Assembly: GCA_046316495.1 (NCBI GenBank)
Contig: JBKDAM010000169.1
Coordinates: 1 to 57,909, forward strand
Length of the DNA: 57,909 nt
Origin: M3007 sp046316495
GTDB lineage: Bacteria; Bacteroidota; Bacteroidia; Chitinophagales; Saprospiraceae
Reading direction: 5' to 3'
In this document: one piece after another, positions 25,446 through 34,033 of the stretch
Layout: each line of letters opens with the position of its first letter
Numbering within the stretch: the first letter of the stretch is position 1
Notes under the pieces: generated by a model
Seen by the model: only the letters and a program-made list of their open reading frames with translations
Database searches by the model: none
Told to the model about the DNA's origin: nothing
Translations under genes and position numbers: made by a program

Positions 25446-27300
25446 CCTAATTGTTTTAGTACTTCTACCTTTGCTAGGCGCATTCTTGAGTTTAGTTCCG
25501 GACCGCCACCAGGAAAAGCGGCTTTTTTACTTGACCGCGACTACCTTGGGCTTATATTTAGCTGGGTTAATTTGTTTAGGTGCCGGCTGGGCGGCCGGAG
25601 AGTTTCAGCCATTAACCGCCAAGGGACCTGATCTCTACCATTCAGGAGCCACCCACTTTTCGTTGGAGTTTATGGCAGACCACATTGGGTTTCTTTTTTC
25701 GGGGACAGCTGGAGTATTGACGCTGCTGGTAGCGATTTTTAGCCGGTATTACCTTCATCGGGAACGAGGATTCAAGCGCTTTTTTAACAACTTATTGTTC
25801 TTTTTTGGAGGGGTAAATTTCATTGTATTGGCGGGAAATTTTGAGACCCTTTTTATCGGATGGGAAATTATTGGAGCTACCTCCTTTTTTCTGATTGCCT
25901 TTTACAGAGATCGGTACTTGCCGGTAAAAAACGCTTTAAAAGTGGTCTCCTTATACCGGCTTGCAGATGTTTCTCTCTTGCTTGCCATTTGGTTGATGCA
26001 CCATGTTTTTGGTCGGAGCATTCGATTTGAAGAGTTGTATAAGGGAGTTGAATTGCACTTTGGTGACCATGGGTATCTGGCGGAGGTGACTATTTTTCTT
26101 TTGTTGCTATTGGTAGCGATGGTTAAATCTGCTCAGTTTCCCTTTTCCTCCTGGTTAGCGCGAGCCATTGAAGGTCCGACAAGTTCCAGTGCTATTTTTT
26201 ATGGTTCCATTTCGGTACACATGGGGGTGTTTTTATTGTTTAGAACGTACCCGCTTTGGGGACAAGATGGAACGTTTAAGGCGGTAGTCGTGGCGGTGGG
26301 ATTTTTAACCAGCCTAATCAGCACCCCGATTTCCAGGGTACAGTCTACGGTAAAAGCGCAGATAGCGTATTCATCTATCGCGCAAATAGGGCTTCTTTTG
26401 GTGGAGATAGCGATGGGATGGCACACCTTGGCATTGGTTCATTTTCTGGGTAACTCTTTTTTAAGAACGTATCAGTTTTTGGTATCGCCCTCTGTATTGA
26501 GCTACCTGATTCACGATCAATTTTTCAACTTTATTCCACCACAGCCGCTTCGGGGCAACCGTTGGCTGAACCGGATTCGGTTAAGTATTTATGTGCTCAG
26601 TTTGAAAGAATGGAACATGGATAAATGGCAGCGGCAGTGGTTATGGAACCCACTTAAAAGGGCCGGGAATTACTGGTTGTTTATCAACTGGAGGTGGTTG
26701 TGGGTATTATTTACCCCCTTCTTTTTGCTGGGCTTAGCGGCCGTGTATTTCCGAGATCAGCTGCCACCTAGTGCATTGGGGTTTCTACCAGAGACCTATT
26801 CGATCATCGCACTGATCCTTGCCTTACGCTCTTTTGTTGAACGTCAGAGCAGCCGTATCGCTTGGGGTTTATTGTTGTTCAATCAACTTTACACCTCTCT
26901 ATCAATCGGCCTGAACGAACAATTTGACTACGGACAAATCCACCTGTTTTTGAGTGGGGTGATTCTCTGTGGGGGTATTGGAGCGTATTTATTACATCGA
27001 TTAAAGGCTACTGGCAACGGATTAAGTTTAGATCGATTCCATGGGCATGCCTTTCGGTATCCTCGGGTAGCCTTGCTCTTTGCAATTGCTAGTTTAGGTT
27101 TATCGGGCTTTCCGATCACCCCAACATTCATCGGTGAGGATTTGATTTTAGGGCATATTCACGAAAATCAAGTAATTTTAACCGTATTAACGGCCAGCAA
27201 TTTAATTATTGACGGATTGGCGATCTTTAGAATCTATGCCCGCTTGTTTTTGGGCCCCAACTCCCTTCATTCCAACGTAACGGCTCAACGGGCCTCCTAA
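25435..27300 (+). CDS. dabB: DabB, membrane subunit of the carbon uptake complex (NuoL/MrpA-like)
   Basis: 621 residues, polytopic membrane protein of the proton-conducting antiporter-like family. Typical segments are NFETLFIGWEIIGATSFFLIAFYRDR, MVKSAQFPFSSWLARAIEGPTSSSAIFYGS and QIAYSSIAQIGLLLVEI, with Lys and Glu residues in membrane helices that form the ion path in this family. It is expected to drive DabA at the inner membrane. The gene overlaps dabA by 11 bp and precedes the SulP gene by 22 bp. NuoL or MrpA is excluded by the dabA coupling. Confidence 0.93.
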   Translation: METNLIVLVLLPLLGAFLSLVPDRHQEKRLFYLTATTLGLYLAGLICLGAGWAAGEFQPLTAKGPDLYHSGATHFSLEFMADHIGFLFSGTAGVLTLLVAIFSRYYLHRERGFKRFFNNLLFFFGGVNFIVLAGNFETLFIGWEIIGATSFFLIAFYRDRYLPVKNALKVVSLYRLADVSLLLAIWLMHHVFGRSIRFEELYKGVELHFGDHGYLAEVTIFLLLLLVAMVKSAQFPFSSWLARAIEGPTSSSAIFYGSISVHMGVFLLFRTYPLWGQDGTFKAVVVAVGFLTSLISTPISRVQSTVKAQIAYSSIAQIGLLLVEIAMGWHTLALVHFLGNSFLRTYQFLVSPSVLSYLIHDQFFNFIPPQPLRGNRWLNRIRLSIYVLSLKEWNMDKWQRQWLWNPLKRAGNYWLFINWRWLWVLFTPFFLLGLAAVYFRDQLPPSALGFLPETYSIIALILALRSFVERQSSRIAWGLLLFNQLYTSLSIGLNEQFDYGQIHLFLSGVILCGGIGAYLLHRLKATGNGLSLDRFHGHAFRYPRVALLFAIASLGLSGFPITPTFIGEDLILGHIHENQVILTVLTASNLIIDGLAIFRIYARLFLGPNSLHSNVTAQRAS

Positions 27301-27322
27301 TTCTACTATTTAAAATATTTAT

Positions 27323-28924
27323 ATGCAAAATAAACAAAAAATAGCCTTACGGGGTGATTTAAGTAGTCAACGTGAAACCCTTGTGGCCGACGCTACGGCG
27401 GGTTTTATTGTATTTTTATTGGCGCTACCATTAAGTTTAGGAATTGCCAAGGCCTCTGAATTTCCTGCCATTATGGGCTTGGTCACGGCCATTATTGGGG
27501 GGATGGTAGTCAGTTTCTTTAGTGGTTCCCAACTAACCATTAAAGGCCCTGCTGCCGGATTAATTGTGATTGTAGTTGGCGCGGTCAATGAGTTTGGTGG
27601 AGGGGAGCAGGGATGGCATTACGCATTGGGAGCCATGGCGGTGGCAGCCCTCCTTCAGATTGGTTTTGGCGTATTTAAGTTGGGTCGCCTGGTCGATTTT
27701 TTCCCTTTATCGGCCGTTCATGGGATGTTAGCAGCGATTGGAATGATCATTATTGCGAAGCAGATTCCGGTTTTATTGGATATTGATCCTGCTGTTACAA
27801 AAGGAAAGGAGCCCTTGCACTTGCTAATGGAGGTTCCGCACTTTGTATCCAATTTGGACCCTAAAGCGACGCTTATTGGTATTGTTTGCCTCTTTATCAT
27901 GTTGATTTGGCCTTTTTTGGATCATCCGATTCGAAAAATCCCTGCGCCCTTAGTCGTTTTACTGTTTTCCATACCAGCGGAGTTGATGCTGGATTTTCAG
28001 CATACTGAGCCTGCGTATGCTTTGGTGAAAGTGGGTAATTTGATGGATAGCATTCAGGTAAACTGGGATTTTGGTGGACTGGCACAGCCTTTTATTTTTG
28101 GAAAATACGTAGTAATGTTTGCCTTGGTAGGTAGTCTTGAGTCGTTACTCACGGTCAAGGCCATAGACATGATGGACCCACAGAAGCGGAAATCGGATGC
28201 CAATAAGGACCTGATCGCCATTGGAATCGGCAATTTATTGTCCTCTGTTTTCGGTGGATTGCCTATGATTTCGGAAGTGGCCCGTTCTTCTGCCAACGTA
28301 AGTAACCAAGCAAGAACCCGTTGGGCCAATTTTTTCCATGGCTTTTTTCTGTTGTTATTTGTTTTGACTGCTGTCAGTATGATTGAGTTAATCCCCAATA
28401 CTGCCCTGGCAGCGATGCTCATCACAGTAGGTATTCGGTTGGCGCACCCCAAGGAATTTGTTCGGACCTTTCGAATTGGAAAAGAGCAGTTGTTGATTTT
28501 TGTCGTGACCGTGCTGTTTACCTTGGCCACCGATTTGTTGGTGGGTATTTTTGTAGGAATCTTTACGGAAATCCTGATTAATATTTATTTGGGGAAACCC
28601 ATAAATGTGATTTTGAAAGCCCCGACCCAGGTTTCCTTTACCGAAGATAAGTACTTTGTCAAAATCACGGAGGCAGCAGTATTTAGCAATTTCCTTGGAA
28701 TAAAACGCAAATTGGATGCTATTCCACCTGGTTTTGAAGTGGAGATAGATTTGGCAAAAACGCGCTTGGTTGACCACTCTGTGATGGAGAACTTACACCA
28801 TTTCAAGCATGATTATGAAGCTCAAGGTGGAAAGGTGCACATTAATGGCTTGGAGAACCACCAACCGCTTTCTACCCACTTGGCAGCTGCCCGGAAACTT
28901 CGTCCGGAGCTAGGACAAGCTTAA
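27323..28924 (+). CDS. SulP family anion transporter with STAS domain (candidate bicarbonate transporter)
   Basis: 533 residues. A ten-plus-helix SulP core starts with GFIVFLLALPLSLGIAKASEFP and contains GSQLTIKGPAAGLIVIV, SLESLLTVKAIDMMDPQKRKSDANKDLIAIGIGN and GGLPMISEVARSSANV. The last about 110 residues form a STAS domain (EVEIDLAKTRLVDHSVMENLHHF). SulP proteins carry sulfate, bicarbonate and other anions; the position 22 bp after dabB makes bicarbonate the best guess, as for BicA. It ends the operon, followed by a clear terminator. Confidence 0.92.
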   Translation: MQNKQKIALRGDLSSQRETLVADATAGFIVFLLALPLSLGIAKASEFPAIMGLVTAIIGGMVVSFFSGSQLTIKGPAAGLIVIVVGAVNEFGGGEQGWHYALGAMAVAALLQIGFGVFKLGRLVDFFPLSAVHGMLAAIGMIIIAKQIPVLLDIDPAVTKGKEPLHLLMEVPHFVSNLDPKATLIGIVCLFIMLIWPFLDHPIRKIPAPLVVLLFSIPAELMLDFQHTEPAYALVKVGNLMDSIQVNWDFGGLAQPFIFGKYVVMFALVGSLESLLTVKAIDMMDPQKRKSDANKDLIAIGIGNLLSSVFGGLPMISEVARSSANVSNQARTRWANFFHGFFLLLFVLTAVSMIELIPNTALAAMLITVGIRLAHPKEFVRTFRIGKEQLLIFVVTVLFTLATDLLVGIFVGIFTEILINIYLGKPINVILKAPTQVSFTEDKYFVKITEAAVFSNFLGIKRKLDAIPPGFEVEIDLAKTRLVDHSVMENLHHFKHDYEAQGGKVHINGLENHQPLSTHLAAARKLRPELGQA

Positions 28925-28932
28925 AAAGGTAC

Positions 28933-28968
28933 GGGCTTTCGCTTCTCAGCGGGAGCCCTTTTTTTTTC
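28933..28968 (+). terminator. Terminator of the dab-sulP operon
   Basis: Hairpin GGGCT..CGCT / AGCG..AGCCC with a 4-nt loop, followed by nine T. It starts 9 bp after the sulP stop and also abuts the convergent flippase stop at 28969. Confidence 0.85.
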
Positions 28969-30438
28969 TTACAATGCCCCTTTTTTCCATTCCTGCCGGA
29001 TCAATTCCAGGAATACCCCCAATAGAACGGTATTAGCCAATAATTGCATCCAAAGTACGGGAAGAATCGACTTCAGTGCGAGGCTAACAGCGAAAAGGCC
29101 GCCTGCCACCACCAAAAAAAAGGCCATTTTCCCCAATGGATAAGGCGCTGGATACCATTTACGACCTGTCCACCAGGTTGCTGCACTCATGAAAAGGTAG
29201 CAGACCAGAGTAGCCCAAGCTGCTCCTAGGTAACCAAGGTAGGGCACCCACCAAATATTCAACACGAATGTGATCAGTGCTCCAAGGATACTGATATAGG
29301 CTCCAGTCATGGTGCGGTCTTTGAGGCGGTACCAAACGGAGAAATTATAATAAATCCCCAAAAAGAGATTGGCTAATAGTAGGATTGGTACCACTTTTAG
29401 TCCACTGTGGTAGGCGGCACCGACAAATTGCTTAACGATATCGAGGTATAACAAAATGCCCAACATTCCAAGGGTTCCGATAATTGTAAACCATTTGGTT
29501 GCATTTGCTTGTAACTTCAAGCTATTGTTGGAGTCACCCTGGGCGGCTCGAAAGAAGAAAGGTTCGGCAGCGTATCGATAGGCCTGGGTGAACAGGGTAA
29601 TCAGCATGGCCAACTTGTAGTTGGCGCTGTAAATGCCTAGCTCCGCCCTGTTTTGTTCAAGAGTGCCCCTCAGCAGCCGGGTCAGTAATGCGCGGTCAAG
29701 CATTTCATTGATAATTCCTGCGAACCCAACGATCACCAAAGGAGCCGCATAACGAAGCATTTTTTTCCAAAGCTCCCAGTCAAAGGTGCCTTGTAGCCGA
29801 CTAAATTGGGGAAAAAGGAACAACAGGGTCGCCGCACTGGCAATCAAATTGGAGATAAACACGTAGCCCACCCGAACGTCCGGTGACCAAACCTGGTGGA
29901 CCCATTGGTATCCTTCCTTACTAGCCCATGGACAGACCACCAGCCAGAACAGGTTGAAAAAGATATTAAGACCTATGTTCAGCAGCTTGGCTGCTACAAA
30001 ACGCCGTGGGCGCTGCTCCAATCGAAGCCTTGCAAACGGCAATTCACTCAAACAGTCCAATGCAATAATCCAGGCGAACCAACGGATATACTCCGGATGG
30101 TTTGCATAAGACAATACCTCCGCGAGAGGCTGGGAGAAAAAGAGCGCGAGGGAAAGCAGGATTGCAGTGGAGAAAAAGAGGGACCAGGAGGTCGTGGTAT
30201 AGGAGCGTTCCCGATCTTCTTCAGGGGTTCCGAAACGAAAAAAGGCGGACTCTAACCGGTAGGAAAAGAGTACCATCAAAAAGCCTGAATACGCGTACAA
30301 CTCGCTGACCACCCCATATTCACCGGTCAGAAACTGCCGGGTATAGAGCGGCACCAAGAGGTAATTTAGAAACCGGCCGACGATACTGCTTAATCCATAC
30401 AAGGCGGTTTCGCCGGCCAGTTTTTTTAGAAGCGACAT
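28969..30438 (-). CDS. Oligosaccharide flippase family membrane protein
   Basis: 489 residues with about 12-14 membrane segments. It begins LLKKLAGETALYGLSSIVGRFLNYLLVPLYTRQF, the usual start of Wzx-like polysaccharide/lipid II flippases of the MVF superfamily, and contains YGVVSELYAYSGFLMVLFSYRLE and EPFFFRAAQGD. It likely flips a lipid-linked sugar across the inner membrane; the substrate cannot be told. There are no glycosyltransferases nearby. It follows nfu by 11 bp on the same strand, so they share a transcript. Confidence 0.9.
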   Translation of the reverse strand: MSLLKKLAGETALYGLSSIVGRFLNYLLVPLYTRQFLTGEYGVVSELYAYSGFLMVLFSYRLESAFFRFGTPEEDRERSYTTTSWSLFFSTAILLSLALFFSQPLAEVLSYANHPEYIRWFAWIIALDCLSELPFARLRLEQRPRRFVAAKLLNIGLNIFFNLFWLVVCPWASKEGYQWVHQVWSPDVRVGYVFISNLIASAATLLFLFPQFSRLQGTFDWELWKKMLRYAAPLVIVGFAGIINEMLDRALLTRLLRGTLEQNRAELGIYSANYKLAMLITLFTQAYRYAAEPFFFRAAQGDSNNSLKLQANATKWFTIIGTLGMLGILLYLDIVKQFVGAAYHSGLKVVPILLLANLFLGIYYNFSVWYRLKDRTMTGAYISILGALITFVLNIWWVPYLGYLGAAWATLVCYLFMSAATWWTGRKWYPAPYPLGKMAFFLVVAGGLFAVSLALKSILPVLWMQLLANTVLLGVFLELIRQEWKKGAL

Positions 30439-30449
30439 TTAAGAAGGGT

Positions 30450-31058
30450 TTAAGCCATTTCCTGAATCACCTCTGTCACCTCAGGAACCATGCGTTTCAG
30501 CATACCCTCAATCCCAGATTTTAAGGTCACCGTAGAAGAAGGGCATCCACTACAGGAGCCTTGCATCTGTACATAAACACGGCCCTTATCGTAGCTTTTG
30601 AACTCAATGTTTCCACCGTCGCCTTCCACGGCTGGCTTCACATAAGTGTCGATCAAGTCCTTGATTTTACGGGCGATTTCACCGTCCTCCCCGGTAAATT
30701 GACCGGCGACTTCAGCGGCTTGAAGAGAGGCGGCATATTCTGCAAAGCCCTCCTTCACGATTTCACCGTTGTGCTCAATATAGCTCTTGATGAACTCTTT
30801 GATTTTCAACATAATATCTGACCATTCGTAGTTAAATTCCTTGGTGATGGTCACATAATTATTGTTGAAATAAACACTTTTTACATACGGCAGCTGCATA
30901 AGACTATTGGCCATTGGGCTCCATTCGGATGCCAAATCGGCCTCTTTAAAGTCAGCGATGCCCCTGTATAGCATTCTGTTTGCCACATATTTGAGGGCTT
31001 CAGGATTCGGCGTTTGCTCTGTGTAGAGCATGACGGATGTTTTAACAGTATTTTCCAT
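30450..31058 (-). CDS. Nfu-type iron-sulfur cluster carrier
   Basis: 202 residues. An N-terminal Nfu_N domain (YTEQTPNPEALKYVANRML, SVYFNNNYVTITK) is joined to a C-terminal NifU domain with GGNIEFKSYDKGRVYVQMQG and the cluster-binding GSCSGCPSSTVTLKSGIE. It holds and delivers 4Fe-4S clusters to apoproteins in the cytoplasm. A -7 box (TATCTTTG on the minus strand, 31067-31074) lies 8 bp ahead of the ATG, so the leader is very short. A heptamer repeat array begins about 30 bp upstream of that box. Confidence 0.94.
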   Translation of the reverse strand: MENTVKTSVMLYTEQTPNPEALKYVANRMLYRGIADFKEADLASEWSPMANSLMQLPYVKSVYFNNNYVTITKEFNYEWSDIMLKIKEFIKSYIEHNGEIVKEGFAEYAASLQAAEVAGQFTGEDGEIARKIKDLIDTYVKPAVEGDGGNIEFKSYDKGRVYVQMQGSCSGCPSSTVTLKSGIEGMLKRMVPEVTEVIQEMA

Positions 31059-31066
31059 AATAGATA

Positions 31067-31074
31067 CAAAGATA
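31067..31074 (-). promoter_or_regulatory. -7 box of nfu
   Basis: TATCTTTG read on the minus strand, an exact TAnnTTTG match, 8 bp from the nfu ATG at 31058. No clear TTG at -33. The heptamer array starts at 31105, near where -33 or upstream elements would lie. Confidence 0.55.
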
Positions 31075-31104
31075 CGGGGAAATGAGTAGAACAGAAAAAA
31101 TGGG

Positions 31105-31167
31105 TAATTGTTAATGGTTAATTGTTAAAGGTTAATGGTTAATTAGGGGGATGATAAATGGTTAATG
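31105..31167. repeat. Heptamer repeat array (TTAATGG/TTAATTG), copy 1
   Basis: From 31105 the sequence reads as consecutive 7-mers: TAATTG (6), TTAATGG, TTAATTG, TTAAAGG, TTAATGG, TTAATTA, then a G-rich break and two more units (TAAATGG, TTAATGG) to 31167. It is intergenic, upstream of nfu. The units face the opposite way to those of copy 2. Confidence 0.85.
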
Positions 31168-31421
31168 GTGGGGGGACTGTTTAGAAAAGTGTGTTAGGGT
31201 ATCAGGGCAAAAACAAACATTTAAGCAGGGCATAAACTGGAAGAACATTGAAGGGATCCTCTGCAGCGTTTTTTTAAACTTCGACGAATTCGGAAAGAAG
31301 CGATAAATCGACTCGAAACGAGACTGGAGACTGTTTTTAAGATTGTGTCAGTCCAAAATCCCAAACAAATCCATTTTTTACAATCTTAACTGTATGTCTA
31401 TTTTCCTGAGAAGGTCCAATC
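31146..31421. other. Core between inverted heptamer arrays, no gene seen
   Basis: About 270 bases between the nfu promoter side and the AraC-type gene. I see no convincing coding frame, RNA gene or terminator. It is flanked by heptamer arrays in opposite orientation, so it could be a decayed small mobile element or simply spacer. Confidence 0.35.
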
Positions 31422-31482
31422 CCATTAACAATTAACCATTGCTTCCCCCATTAACAATTAACCATTAATAATTAACCATTAA
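31422..31482. repeat. Heptamer repeat array, copy 2, running into a coding sequence end
   Basis: Reads CCATTAA, CAATTAA, CCATT, an 8-nt break (GCTTCCCC), then CATTAA, CAATTAA, CCATTAA, TAATTAA, CCATTAA, CAA, the reverse complement of copy 1 units. The stop codon and last six or seven codons of the gene at 31465-33018 lie within this array. Confidence 0.85.
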
Positions 31483-33018
31483 CAAATTGGTGTTTTCACC
31501 AAAATAGTCTTTGAATGCCATGGAAAAGATGCCGGGATTGGAGAAGCCGACCATACCAGAAATGGCTTGAGGGGTGCCTACCCGTTGTTCGAGTAGGTAT
31601 TTGGCCTTTTCTAAACGTAATTCACGGATCAGTTGAGCGGGCTCTTTTCCGGTGAGTGCGCGGAGTTTTCGGACAAAATGAGGGTTAGTCATTTGTAATT
31701 TTCGGGCAATTTCGTCGGGCATAAAATCTGGATTTCCCATCTGCTGCTCGATATGTTGGACGACTTCAGTGAGAAAGCGGTCGGTCAAGACTGGGCGGTG
31801 GTTGGTGAAGCACAACTGAATAAACCGGTTAAAGTCTTCATGCCGGTGCTTTTGCTTCTCCTGGAGTTCCTGGATGGTTCCATTAAAGTCATCGCTTTGG
31901 ATGGGGCGGGTAAACCAGGCATCTGCTCCTGCCCGCAGCGAGTCCAATCGCCCTTCGTTGCCGTGGTGCCTGCTTAAGAGCAATACTGGAATGTGGCTGG
32001 TTTTATCCGATAATTTCACCTGCCGAATCAGGTCAATCCCTTCGTTTGACTGAAGCAAGGCGTCGCAGACGATCAGATCAGGCAGAAGTTCGTGAACCCG
32101 TTTCATGGCTTCTGCACTGGAGCCCACCATTTCTACTTGGTAATGGGTGCTGATCAAAGAACGAATATAAAGGGCAATTTGTCGGTTGCTTTCTACCACC
32201 AATGCGATAGGCATTTCTTTGTCGCCGTTTAGCCAGGCTTCGTACTTCGGGCTGTGGTAGGCGGATACTGCCTCTGTTTGCACTACGGGCTGCAAGACCG
32301 GGCTTGAATGCACAGCGTGACTCGCTTCGGGCAGGGGCACTTCCGGCTTACCCTGTTGGAGGTCCCATTCCCGTTCCCGGCGTTCCCAACGTTGTCTCCA
32401 GCGTTTGTTGGAGTGCGCTTGCCAGCCAAAAAGCGCCAGTAATAGGGTGCTAAAAGAACCAACCAGGACATACCATCGAGTTCGATCCAGGGTGATTTGA
32501 TCGGGGTTTTCTTGTTGCTTCACCTGCAAAAGAGCAGACAGAGAATCAATTTGGTCTTCCAGCTCCCTTGTTCGGGTATTCATTTTCCGAACGGTAATAC
32601 TATCTTGGGTAGCAGCTAATAATTGTTGTGCTGCTGCTGCTTCTGCCAAAGCCCCCCAACGCTCATACTCCTTTTGCAGGGTTACCAGTAGAGCAGCTTT
32701 GGTTTCCGGGTCCCGGTCAGACTCCACCACCTTGGCAGCCTCTGAAAGAGCAGCCAAGGCGCTCTCTTTATCTCGATTATGCAAATAGACAGCGGAAAGC
32801 AGGGTCAATGCTGAAGGGGGATAAGGGGTGTACCGCTGTTGGAGAAACACCCTCAATTCGTCGGCTTCCACCTGCGCTGCCTCATAGTTTTGCTCTTGGA
32901 TATGCTCTCGAAGCAAACTGGTCCGGATCCGGAGCGAATCGCGCCAGTTGGGGCTTTGACAAGTGCCTGTATAGGCAACCAATAAGCAAAGGGAGGCAAA
33001 GAGGACTCGCTGAATCAA
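31465..33018 (-). CDS. Membrane-anchored TPR-receiver-AraC regulator lacking a kinase
   Basis: 517 residues from TTG 33018. Order: signal or anchor (1-20), TPR-like helices (30-140), coiled coil (145-172), membrane segment (182-200), charged linker, receiver domain (271-390) and AraC-type HTH (410-510; EIARKLQMTNPHFVRKLRALTG). It resembles a hybrid two-component protein with the histidine-kinase part deleted. The phospho-acceptor Asp319 is present (PDLIVCD), but the acidic partner is Ser277 instead of Asp and the conserved Lys is Arg371, so phosphorylation may be altered. The OmpR-type gene ends 16 bp upstream. The last residues (NLLMVNY) are encoded by heptamer repeats, replacing the usual C-terminus. 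Confidence 0.85.
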   Translation of the reverse strand: MIQRVLFASLCLLVAYTGTCQSPNWRDSLRIRTSLLREHIQEQNYEAAQVEADELRVFLQQRYTPYPPSALTLLSAVYLHNRDKESALAALSEAAKVVESDRDPETKAALLVTLQKEYERWGALAEAAAAQQLLAATQDSITVRKMNTRTRELEDQIDSLSALLQVKQQENPDQITLDRTRWYVLVGSFSTLLLALFGWQAHSNKRWRQRWERREREWDLQQGKPEVPLPEASHAVHSSPVLQPVVQTEAVSAYHSPKYEAWLNGDKEMPIALVVESNRQIALYIRSLISTHYQVEMVGSSAEAMKRVHELLPDLIVCDALLQSNEGIDLIRQVKLSDKTSHIPVLLLSRHHGNEGRLDSLRAGADAWFTRPIQSDDFNGTIQELQEKQKHRHEDFNRFIQLCFTNHRPVLTDRFLTEVVQHIEQQMGNPDFMPDEIARKLQMTNPHFVRKLRALTGKEPAQLIRELRLEKAKYLLEQRVGTPQAISGMVGFSNPGIFSMAFKDYFGENTNLLMVNY

Positions 33019-33034
33019 GGTGGTTGTGTTCGTT

Positions 33035-33718
33035 TTAGCCTACAAATTTATAGCCCACCCCACGGATGGAGTGAAAATAAACAGGTTCTTTTGGATCCTT
33101 TTCAAAATATTTCCGAAAAGCAAGGATAAAATTATCGATGGTTCGAGTACTTGGAAACACATCGTACCCCCAAACAGCCTGTAGAATCTGGTGTCGGCTA
33201 ACCACTTCATTGCGGCGTTCGATCAAAAGCTTGAGCAACATAGCTTCCTTCTTGGTCAGCGTAATGGCTTCCTGCCTAAAAGTTACCGCCTCATAATTCT
33301 CAAAGTTAATGGTATTGCCCCCAAATTCAAATGTTTCGGTGCCTTCCCCTCGGACACGCTGGGAGCGCCGCAGCAGATTGTGTACCCGGAGCAACAATTC
33401 CTCCAGGTTGAACGGCTTCGTCAAATAATCATCTGCGCCTTTCTTCAAACCAGTAATTCGGTCCTGCGCTTGATCCTTTGCGGTCAGCATCAAAATTGGA
33501 ACCTCCATATTGGTCAGTCGCACCTGCTCTGCAATCGTAAATCCATCCATTTCAGGCAACATCACATCGAGCAACAACAAATCAAAATGCTGCGCTCCAA
33601 ACAGCTCCATTGCCAGCCGGCCATTGCCAGCCATAATCACCTCGTAGCCTTCCAGCTCCAGGTTAAGTCGGACCACATCGCGGATAGACTCCTCGTCTTC
33701 CACCAATAAAATGCGCAT
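33035..33718 (-). CDS. OmpR/PhoB-type response regulator
   Basis: 227 residues. The receiver has the acidic pair (VEDEE), phospho-acceptor Asp51 in LLLLDVMLPEMDGF, Thr79 and Lys101 (YLTKPF). The C-terminal winged helix has LTKKEAMLLKLLIERRNEVVSRHQIL, STRTIDNFILAFRKYFEKDP and IRGVGYKFVG. It is intact and should bind DNA when phosphorylated. No histidine kinase is encoded nearby; the next gene is the kinase-less AraC protein 16 bp downstream. A possible -7 box GATATTTG (minus strand, 33742-33749) precedes it. Confidence 0.94.
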   Translation of the reverse strand: MRILLVEDEESIRDVVRLNLELEGYEVIMAGNGRLAMELFGAQHFDLLLLDVMLPEMDGFTIAEQVRLTNMEVPILMLTAKDQAQDRITGLKKGADDYLTKPFNLEELLLRVHNLLRRSQRVRGEGTETFEFGGNTINFENYEAVTFRQEAITLTKKEAMLLKLLIERRNEVVSRHQILQAVWGYDVFPSTRTIDNFILAFRKYFEKDPKEPVYFHSIRGVGYKFVG

Positions 33719-33789
33719 ATCGTTTTCGTAAAATGAAGGGACAAATATCGACGAATATACGCAAAAAAAGAGTAATCGACTCTAAATTC

Positions 33790-33981
33790 TTATTTTGGAG
33801 GCAAATTACAACCCCCTGCCCCACAACAGCCGGTATTCGTAAGGGCCATCAAGCCCAACAATCCAGCCATTACCCCTAAAAAGGGATCTGAAATCTCCCA
33901 AGCTTGATATGCCGCAAATCCGGCCAACACCAACCGCAGGCTGCGGTTAAAATTCCAGGAATGAAAAAGACTTGTAATCAT
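33790..33981 (-). CDS. Small membrane protein with CCGxGGC tail
   Basis: 63 residues from ATG 33981 (MITSLFHSWNFNRSLRLVLAG); an ATG at 33990 would add three residues but lies only 7 bp from the -7 box. Two membrane segments (LVLAGFAAYQAWEI, FLGVMAGLLGLMALTN) are followed by GCCGAGGCNLPPK. This matches a family of small Bacteroidota membrane proteins with a W.xNRxxRL start and a cysteine-rich end, related to the YgaP-like/DUF2892 group. The cysteine motif could bind metal or carry thiols. Function unknown. Confidence 0.75.
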   Translation of the reverse strand: MITSLFHSWNFNRSLRLVLAGFAAYQAWEISDPFLGVMAGLLGLMALTNTGCCGAGGCNLPPK

Positions 33982-33997
33982 AATCCACATTTTTTGC

Positions 33998-34005
33998 CAA
34001 ATGTA
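33998..34005 (-). promoter_or_regulatory. -7 box of the small membrane protein
   Basis: TACATTTG on the minus strand, an exact TAnnTTTG match, 16 bp from the ATG at 33981 and 7 bp from the ATG at 33990. Confidence 0.5.
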
Positions 34006-34033
34006 AACGCGTTAGAAATAAACTAACGGTGAC

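Noticed and set aside
31201..31400. tRNA or small RNA gene in the nfu-AraC gap
   Set aside because: No cloverleaf, no T-loop consensus and no terminator hairpin could be found.
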